A stretch of DNA of 48,491 nt from positions 1-48,491 of the forward strand of contig JAMPAL010000005.1 of NCBI GenBank assembly GCA_023667245.1, read 5' to 3'. The first letter of the stretch is position 1. Every line of letters starts with the position of its first letter. Position numbers and translations under genes: made by a program. Positions 43,734-48,491 of the stretch are shown here, piece by piece. This stretch comes from Anaeroplasma bactoclasticum. GTDB lineage: Bacteria; Bacillota_I; Bacilli_A; ML615J-28; CAG-313. Under the pieces are notes generated by a model that saw only the letters and a program-made list of their open reading frames with translations, ran no database searches and was not told the origin of the DNA.

Positions 43734-44463
43734 AATTGTTTCATCAACGCTTTCTGTTAGTGCAATTTTATTAGTCTTTTTCGTATGGATGATTGTATCT
43801 AATATATATCAAAATGATTTCATCTTTCCTAGCATAAAAAGAATTATACAAGCCTTTTTCCGTATTTTTCAAACTTCTAGTAGTTTAAAGGCAATTGGTT
43901 TTACGTGTGTAAGGGTTATTCTATCTGTAGCTATTTGCTTTTTCTTAGGCTTAGTGATAACAAGTATATATATTATATGTCCAACTAGTATTCATTTTTT
44001 TAAGCCTATCATTCAAATGATGCGAAGCACTCCTCTTGCGGTGATATCTATTTTTATCTTTATTCTCATAGGAGATAAATCGGGTCCTTATATGATTACG
44101 ATTTTAATGAGTTTGCCTGTGGTCTTAGAAGGTCTCATTACAGCAGTAGATCAAATTAGCACAGATATCATTGATGAAGTACGTATGCTTCCTGGAAATA
44201 TAAGACAAAAAATCAAATCAGTATATTTCCCTATTACTTTGCCTTATGTCATGATGTGTTTAATACAAACCCTTGGCATGAGTTTTAAGGTGATGATTAT
44301 GGGCGAATATATATGTCAAACCAATACAAGTATTGGAAAAGTATTGTATGCTATAAAAACGAGTATTGAAATGGATAGCTTGTTGGCCTATGGTATTTTG
44401 ATTGTTCTCATTGTAGGGTTGTTAGAATGTAGCATCAAATATTTGAAAAAGAGATTATTTTAG
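43708..44463 (+). CDS. ABC transporter permease (SsuC/NMT1-partner type)
   Basis: 251 residues from ATG 43708 (GGAGG ~10 nt upstream inside the binding-protein gene). Six hydrophobic segments. The BPD_transp_1 EAA-like loop is seen as DIIDEVRMLPGNIRQKIKSVYFP, and RSTPLAVISIFIFILIG and MSFKVMIMGEYI are typical of SsuC. No ATPase gene follows; transcription ends at a strong palindromic terminator, so the ATPase must be encoded elsewhere or shared. Confidence 0.9.
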   Translation: MRHSTTKSKIVSSTLSVSAILLVFFVWMIVSNIYQNDFIFPSIKRIIQAFFRIFQTSSSLKAIGFTCVRVILSVAICFFLGLVITSIYIICPTSIHFFKPIIQMMRSTPLAVISIFIFILIGDKSGPYMITILMSLPVVLEGLITAVDQISTDIIDEVRMLPGNIRQKIKSVYFPITLPYVMMCLIQTLGMSFKVMIMGEYICQTNTSIGKVLYAIKTSIEMDSLLAYGILIVLIVGLLECSIKYLKKRLF

Positions 44464-44495
44464 ATAGATGGGATGAATCATGTAGTTTAGAATAT

Positions 44496-44530
44496 AAAAT
44501 GGTAAGCCAATTGGCTTACCATTTTTATTT
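44496..44530. terminator. terminator after the permease gene
   Basis: 30-bp perfect palindrome AAAATGGTAAGCCAA plus its complement, then TTTATTTT. Confidence 0.92.
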
Positions 44531-44623
44531 TATTATTGTAAGATAATCGCCCTATTCTATATATAAGAAGGAACAGATTCTCTCATTATGCATTATTTAG
44601 AGTAGATAAAGAATTTTCTTTTC

Positions 44624-44652
44624 TTGAAAAAAAGATAATAATAGTATATAAT
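44624..44652 (+). promoter_or_regulatory. promoter of the ywaF-like operon
   Basis: TTGAAA (44624-44629), 17-nt spacer, TATAAT (44647-44652), 32 bp before the gene. Confidence 0.8.
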
Positions 44653-44684
44653 AAAATTAGAATAAGTAAGAGGGAGGATACAAT

Positions 44685-45488
44685 ATGTTCTTTTCAAAAC
44701 AAGGAGAATACCCGCCTTGTGGCATGTTTTCTCTTACGCACATTATCGTCTTTATCTTTTGCGTGGTAGTTATTGTTATAGGCGTTTATCTATCTAGAAC
44801 AATGAAAGAAAAAAGTATAAGAAGATTGACCCAAATCATAGCTATAATAGTTGTTATTTTAGAAAGCGGTAAAATCCTATTTTCTCATTTGCAAGGCAAT
44901 TCTAATTTAGATAGTTGGGTACCACTTTATTTTTGTTCAATGTTTATTTATGCTTGTATTTTATCAGGATATACGAAAGGTATTTTTCAATCATTTGGAG
45001 ATGCATTTATCGGAACAGGAGGTATTGTTGCGGGGGCAATGTTTTTATTGATGCCATCGACTTCGTTAACAGCATACCCGATGTTCCATTTTTTATCTTG
45101 CTATAGTATGTTATATCATAGTTTAATGGTTTATTTAGGGATAGTATATATATCACACCATTTGATTACTCTTCAAAAGAAAACGTTAATAAATTATATG
45201 GTATTCTGCACGTTTTTCTCAGGTGTTGCCATCTTATTAAATAGTCTTTATCATAGTAATTTTATGTTTCTAAGAGAGCCTTATAATATTCCATTGCCAT
45301 TTTTAAAGCCACTATCAGAAAAACTACCGATTTGTTATACAATACTCATGTATGTATCTTGTACATTAGGTACATATATGATTTTGTTTATAGTATTATG
45401 GGGAATCCAATATATTCAGTTTAAAATAGGAAAAAAGGAGAAAAACGTTGATGGAAAAAATTATCCTAACGAATATGTGTCTAATTGA
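44685..45488 (+). CDS. YwaF/TMEM164-like integral membrane protein (TIGR02206)
   Basis: 267 residues, about seven membrane helices. Family features: FSLTHIIVFIF at the first helix, HLQGNSNLDSWVPLYFCSMFIYACIL, MLYHSLMVYLGI, and a Y-N-P-type motif region near SLYHSNFMFLREP. Bacterial YwaF is a conserved membrane protein of unknown function; the eukaryotic homologue TMEM164 is reported as an acyltransferase for ether phospholipids. AGAGGGAGG gives a strong ribosome site. It overlaps the Nudix gene by 38 bases, first of a five-gene run. Confidence 0.85.
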   Translation: MFFSKQGEYPPCGMFSLTHIIVFIFCVVVIVIGVYLSRTMKEKSIRRLTQIIAIIVVILESGKILFSHLQGNSNLDSWVPLYFCSMFIYACILSGYTKGIFQSFGDAFIGTGGIVAGAMFLLMPSTSLTAYPMFHFLSCYSMLYHSLMVYLGIVYISHHLITLQKKTLINYMVFCTFFSGVAILLNSLYHSNFMFLREPYNIPLPFLKPLSEKLPICYTILMYVSCTLGTYMILFIVLWGIQYIQFKIGKKEKNVDGKNYPNEYVSN

Positions 45489-45924
45489 AAATAAAACCAC
45501 TAAAGAAGTAGTTGTCATTCATCGTATAAAAGATTGGTGTGGGATTGCTTTTCCAGGTGGGCATGTAGAAGAAGGGGAAGCGATTGTACCCTCTGTGATT
45601 CGAGAAGTTAAGGAAGAAACAGGTTTAGACGTGAATCACCTTGAGTTTTGTGGCATTAGGGATTGGTATGATCCAACCACTCAAGAACGCAATATTGTGT
45701 TTATGTTTAAAACATCAAGTTTTAGTGGTACGCTTTATTCAAATCACAAAGAAGGAGTAGTAGAGTGGAGAAGACTAGACTCTATTCAACAAGAAGAGTA
45801 TGCAAGTGGTTTGGACCTTGAAATGGGGATTTTCTTTGAACAAGAAATTCTTGAGTTTTATTCCCATTATGATACAGAACAAAAAAAATGGAATCTAATT
45901 CAATATGGTGGTGAGAAAAAATGA
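45451..45924 (+). CDS. Nudix hydrolase (MutT/8-oxo-dGTP diphosphatase-like)
   Basis: 157 residues from ATG 45451 (a TTG stands one codon earlier; AAAGGAG upstream). Complete Nudix box GGHVEEGEAIVPSVIREVKEETGL near 33-56 (read as G-x5-E-x7-REV-x-EE-x-GL). It hydrolyses a nucleoside diphosphate linked to X. The spacing and length are like Firmicute MutT/YtkD-type 8-oxo-dGTP diphosphatases, but the substrate cannot be fixed from sequence. It overlaps the M42 gene start by 4 bases. Confidence 0.92.
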   Translation: MEKIILTNMCLIENKTTKEVVVIHRIKDWCGIAFPGGHVEEGEAIVPSVIREVKEETGLDVNHLEFCGIRDWYDPTTQERNIVFMFKTSSFSGTLYSNHKEGVVEWRRLDSIQQEEYASGLDLEMGIFFEQEILEFYSHYDTEQKKWNLIQYGGEKK

Positions 45925-46976
45925 GTATGGAATTGTTATTTAAAATGCTAGAAACACCTTCAGCAAGTGGTCATGAAATCAATTTTCAAAAAATGCTTAT
46001 AGAAGAACTAAAAGGCATTTCTGATGTGACTTATACACATCATAGTTACAATGTCGTTCATGGTATTTATCCCAAAAGTAACATGAAAGTGATGTTAGTA
46101 GCTCACATTGATGAGATTGGTTTGGCTATTGAAAAAATAGAATCAAATGGAATTTGTAGACTCACAAATATAGGTGCAATTCAACCCCATATGTATCTAG
46201 GTCAACATGTTGTGGTGATTCATACAGAAGAAGATGGTGCCAAAAAGATAGTACCTGGTGTAATTGGACCTACATATCAAATGGTATCAGGTGAACTTAA
46301 AGTAACGGATTTAAAACTAGATATTGGTACATCCACAAAAAAAGAAACTGAAGCACTTGTATCAATTGGGGATGTAGTGATTCATCAAATGACATATATG
46401 CGTCTTGGTGAACATAGACTTGCTGGAAGAGCATTAGATGATAAAATTGGTGCATATATTGCTATTGAAACACTCAAAAGAGTCAAAGAAAAACAGGCCT
46501 CAGTTGGTGTATATGTGGCAACAACTGTTGGAGAAGAAACAACGGGGCGTGGTGCAAAATTTGCAGTAGAAATGGTTAGACCCACATGTGCCATTGTTCT
46601 AGATGTAGGTAGTAGCACGGATGTTGCATATAAAAATACCTTTACCCATGATACCGCATTAGGAGAAGGACCCATTTTAACTATTGCAAGTCATGCTAAT
46701 CCTATTTTAGTGAGGCATCTAAAAGAAGCAGCTAAGCGGCTCAATATACCTTTGCAATTTGCAGTAGAAATATCTAGAACGTATACGGATATGGATCAAA
46801 TTTACGATAAGCAAGGAGGAATCCCTACTGAACTCATCAGTATTCCTCTTCGCTATATGCACTCTAGTGTAGAAGTGTGTGATATAAGAGATGTAGAAAT
46901 GATTATTGCATTACTGGTAGACACAATCATTCATTTAGATGATGCAGAAACATTTGACGTATTTCATGAGGTATAA
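45921..46976 (+). CDS. M42 family metallopeptidase (glutamyl aminopeptidase / cellulase-M type)
   Basis: 351 residues, usual length. Two-zinc co-catalytic site visible as VAHIDEIGL (His/Asp), GRALDDKIGAY (bridging Asp), TVGEETTGRGA (catalytic Glu pair), LDVGSSTDV and the C-terminal PLRYMHSSVE. These cytosolic dodecameric aminopeptidases trim N-terminal acidic or other residues from peptides. The start overlaps the Nudix stop; a DUF1653 gene overlaps its end by one base. Confidence 0.95.
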   Translation: MSMELLFKMLETPSASGHEINFQKMLIEELKGISDVTYTHHSYNVVHGIYPKSNMKVMLVAHIDEIGLAIEKIESNGICRLTNIGAIQPHMYLGQHVVVIHTEEDGAKKIVPGVIGPTYQMVSGELKVTDLKLDIGTSTKKETEALVSIGDVVIHQMTYMRLGEHRLAGRALDDKIGAYIAIETLKRVKEKQASVGVYVATTVGEETTGRGAKFAVEMVRPTCAIVLDVGSSTDVAYKNTFTHDTALGEGPILTIASHANPILVRHLKEAAKRLNIPLQFAVEISRTYTDMDQIYDKQGGIPTELISIPLRYMHSSVEVCDIRDVEMIIALLVDTIIHLDDAETFDVFHEV

Positions 46977-47188
46977 TGATGCAATTAGGATTATATCGTC
47001 ATTTTAAAGGGGGGCTTTATGAAGTAATAGGAATAGCTAGACATTCTGAAACATTAGAAGAACTAGTTATTTATAGGTCTTTGCAAGATCAAAGTTTTTG
47101 GGTTAGACCCCTTTCGATGTGGAATGAAAGAATTGAAAAAGAAGGAAAAACATATGTACGATTTACATATATAGGAGGAGAAAAATAA
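46976..47188 (+). CDS. DUF1653 family protein
   Basis: 70 residues (69 if the second ATG at 46979 is used). The whole protein is the DUF1653 domain: YRHFKGGLYEVIGIARHSET, ELVIYR, FWVRPLSMWNE and VRFTYI. The family is widespread, small and of unknown function; in other genomes it can be fused to or lie beside Nudix genes, matching the neighbour here. It is 3 bp before the ribosome site of the last gene. Confidence 0.93.
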   Translation: MMQLGLYRHFKGGLYEVIGIARHSETLEELVIYRSLQDQSFWVRPLSMWNERIEKEGKTYVRFTYIGGEK

Positions 47189-47191
47189 ATT

Positions 47192-48491
47192 ATGAAAAAA
47201 TTAATAGTGGGCATCAGTTTATTCAGTATTTTAATGATGGGATGTATTGCAACAGTGGAGGCAACATCACCTCATATTAGTAAACAGGTCCTTGTAGAAG
47301 AAGAAAGACTCAATGCTAATCTCCAATATCAGTATTATCAAATGGATACAAGTTATGATGTGGCCGCAGCTAAAGTCAAAAGAGATGTATATACTTATAC
47401 GCTTGATCCAAGTCAAGATGTCAAACTAGCTGTGTGGACGTATAGTAGCACGAGTGGTTACGAAAAAAAGACACTTGCGGCTATTGGTGAAGACTATGAG
47501 AAAAATCATCCAGGCTGGATCGTATTGGGTGGAGTAAACGCTGAAGGATACTATAATGATGAACCCACAAATGCAATTGTTCAAGATGGTGAAGTCATTC
47601 GAAAAGATGTTAGTGCTGAGGCTTTTAAAGAACTCATAGGTTTTAAAGCAGATGGTAGTGTTGTAATTAAACAGCGTCCAGTAGCTTCAAATACTCCAAG
47701 GTTAAAAGTAGATAATGAGAGTTATGATGTGACAAAAGTGAATGCATTACCTGATGAAAATGGAATATCCATTATTTTGCCAGATATGATGCAATCTATT
47801 GATGCAACGGGCTACAGAGTGTTTGAAATCAATTATGCAATGTACCGAAAATCGAGTCAGTTTCCAGCAGGTACACTAAGTGGTGATTTCTTAGGCATTT
47901 TTGTAAAAGGTATAGTAAACCAAGAATTAACTGAAGTAGGTGCAATTGGTACGCCACCAAGTAAAAAAGTATATATCATTACAAAAAATGCGACAGTTAC
48001 TGCGCATTTTAGTAAAGGAAAGGAAATTCTTTGTCAGTTTGAATATATCGATGAATTTAGCGATGTAGAATGTATGACAGGATATATGTATAAATATTTA
48101 GAAAATGGAGAAAGTATACCAGTATCTTATGTAGACACTAACGATATGGGACAAAGTGTTGTATATAATTGCGAATATTATAAAACTACATCTAAAGAAC
48201 GTGCAGGAATTGGCTTTAAAGCAGATGGTAGTATTGTAATTCTAACAGCCAATACGAAAACAGGAGGGCCTACTCAATTTGAAGTAGCAGAAATGTTTAA
48301 AGAATTAGGATGTGTTAATGCATACCAGTTTGATGGGGGTGGTTCGGTTACTTTCCTAAAACGTGATGCAGAAGGAAAATTGCAAATGTTAAATACACCA
48401 GGAGATGGTCATCCTCGTTCCATTATGACGGGTTTGTTTATCGTCGCAAGAGATCCAGGATTAAACAGTAAATATGCAGAATCAACCCCAA
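47192..48491 (+). CDS. phosphodiester glycosidase (NAGPA) family lipoprotein, 3' end beyond window
   Basis: Starts at ATG 47192 behind ATAGGAGGAG; the frame stays open for 433 codons to the window end. Signal with lipobox LMMGC (C18). A first part reads LGGVNAEGYYND, GEVIRKDV and GFKADGSVVI. A later part has GIGFKADGSIVILTA, EVAEMFKELGC, YQFDGGGSVTFL and DGHPRSIMTGLFI. This is the NAGPA domain, which removes sugars linked through phosphodiesters, such as wall or exopolysaccharide GlcNAc-1-phosphate. The active-site GGGSVT is seen. Incomplete at the 3' side. Confidence 0.87.
   Translation, partial: MKKLIVGISLFSILMMGCIATVEATSPHISKQVLVEEERLNANLQYQYYQMDTSYDVAAAKVKRDVYTYTLDPSQDVKLAVWTYSSTSGYEKKTLAAIGEDYEKNHPGWIVLGGVNAEGYYNDEPTNAIVQDGEVIRKDVSAEAFKELIGFKADGSVVIKQRPVASNTPRLKVDNESYDVTKVNALPDENGISIILPDMMQSIDATGYRVFEINYAMYRKSSQFPAGTLSGDFLGIFVKGIVNQELTEVGAIGTPPSKKVYIITKNATVTAHFSKGKEILCQFEYIDEFSDVECMTGYMYKYLENGESIPVSYVDTNDMGQSVVYNCEYYKTTSKERAGIGFKADGSIVILTANTKTGGPTQFEVAEMFKELGCVNAYQFDGGGSVTFLKRDAEGKLQMLNTPGDGHPRSIMTGLFIVARDPGLNSKYAESTP

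Overview
The window is AT-rich DNA from a low-GC, anaerobic, fermentative Firmicute, probably a Bacilli or Erysipelotrichia-like lineage. TGG encodes Trp and TGA is used as a stop, so it does not use the Mycoplasma code. The gene set points the same way: a B. subtilis trnB-like tRNA order behind a 5S rRNA, SpoIIE, a ComK-like protein, MnmG-RsmG-Soj, AddAB, and a group A3-like [FeFe] hydrogenase. SpoIIE implies that the organism sporulates or descends from a sporulating ancestor.

Layout. 1-1111: end of a 5S rRNA gene and eleven tRNA genes with encoded CCA, closed by a strong terminator. 1120-4780: an accessory-looking stretch behind the tRNA array. It holds an independent small RNA with its own promoter and terminator on the minus strand, a 43-residue four-cysteine protein, and a two-gene operon. 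That operon pairs a degenerate [FeFe]-hydrogenase-like protein, which has lost all four H-cluster cysteines, with a Cas4/RecB-like plus DEDD-exonuclease (DUF2779) protein. 4787-6818: rimO and a PduL-type phosphotransacylase, divergently transcribed from two good promoters. 6931-10786: zinc-ribbon protein, mnmG, rsmG, soj (without spo0J) and a DUF951 protein. 11041-13275: spoIIE. 13419-16890: a two-component system and membrane proteins. 16950-23886: rhodanese, addB, addA and a PucR-type HTH regulator. 24001-27594: msmK-type ATPase, comK-like gene, pgk, tpiA. 27750-29484: cytosolic GH18 enzyme and an Fn3-like membrane protein. 29504-30312: rpsD with a pseudoknotted leader. 30790-33186: large surface metallophosphoesterase lipoprotein. 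33430-40332: nine-gene hydrogenase operon. 40594-42019: pncC/cinA, DUF4430 protein, ECF S component. 42046-44463: Crp/Fnr regulator divergent from an ABC binding protein and permease across a perfect 26-bp palindrome. 44685-48491: YwaF/TMEM164-like protein, Nudix hydrolase, M42 peptidase, DUF1653 protein and the start of a phosphodiester-glycosidase lipoprotein.

How it fits together. Pgk/TpiA (glycolysis), PduL (acyl-CoA to acyl phosphate, hence ATP) and the NADH/ferredoxin-linked hydrogenase describe sugar fermentation with H2 and acetate-type products. Between nuoE and nuoF, the hydrogenase operon carries two DRTGG proteins, two GHKL ATPases and a PHP phosphoesterase, which look like a sensing or assembly module. 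The most unusual item is the operon at 1657-4727. The active HydA at 38536-40332 provides the in-window template that exposes the first gene as a ligand-less hydrogenase paralogue.
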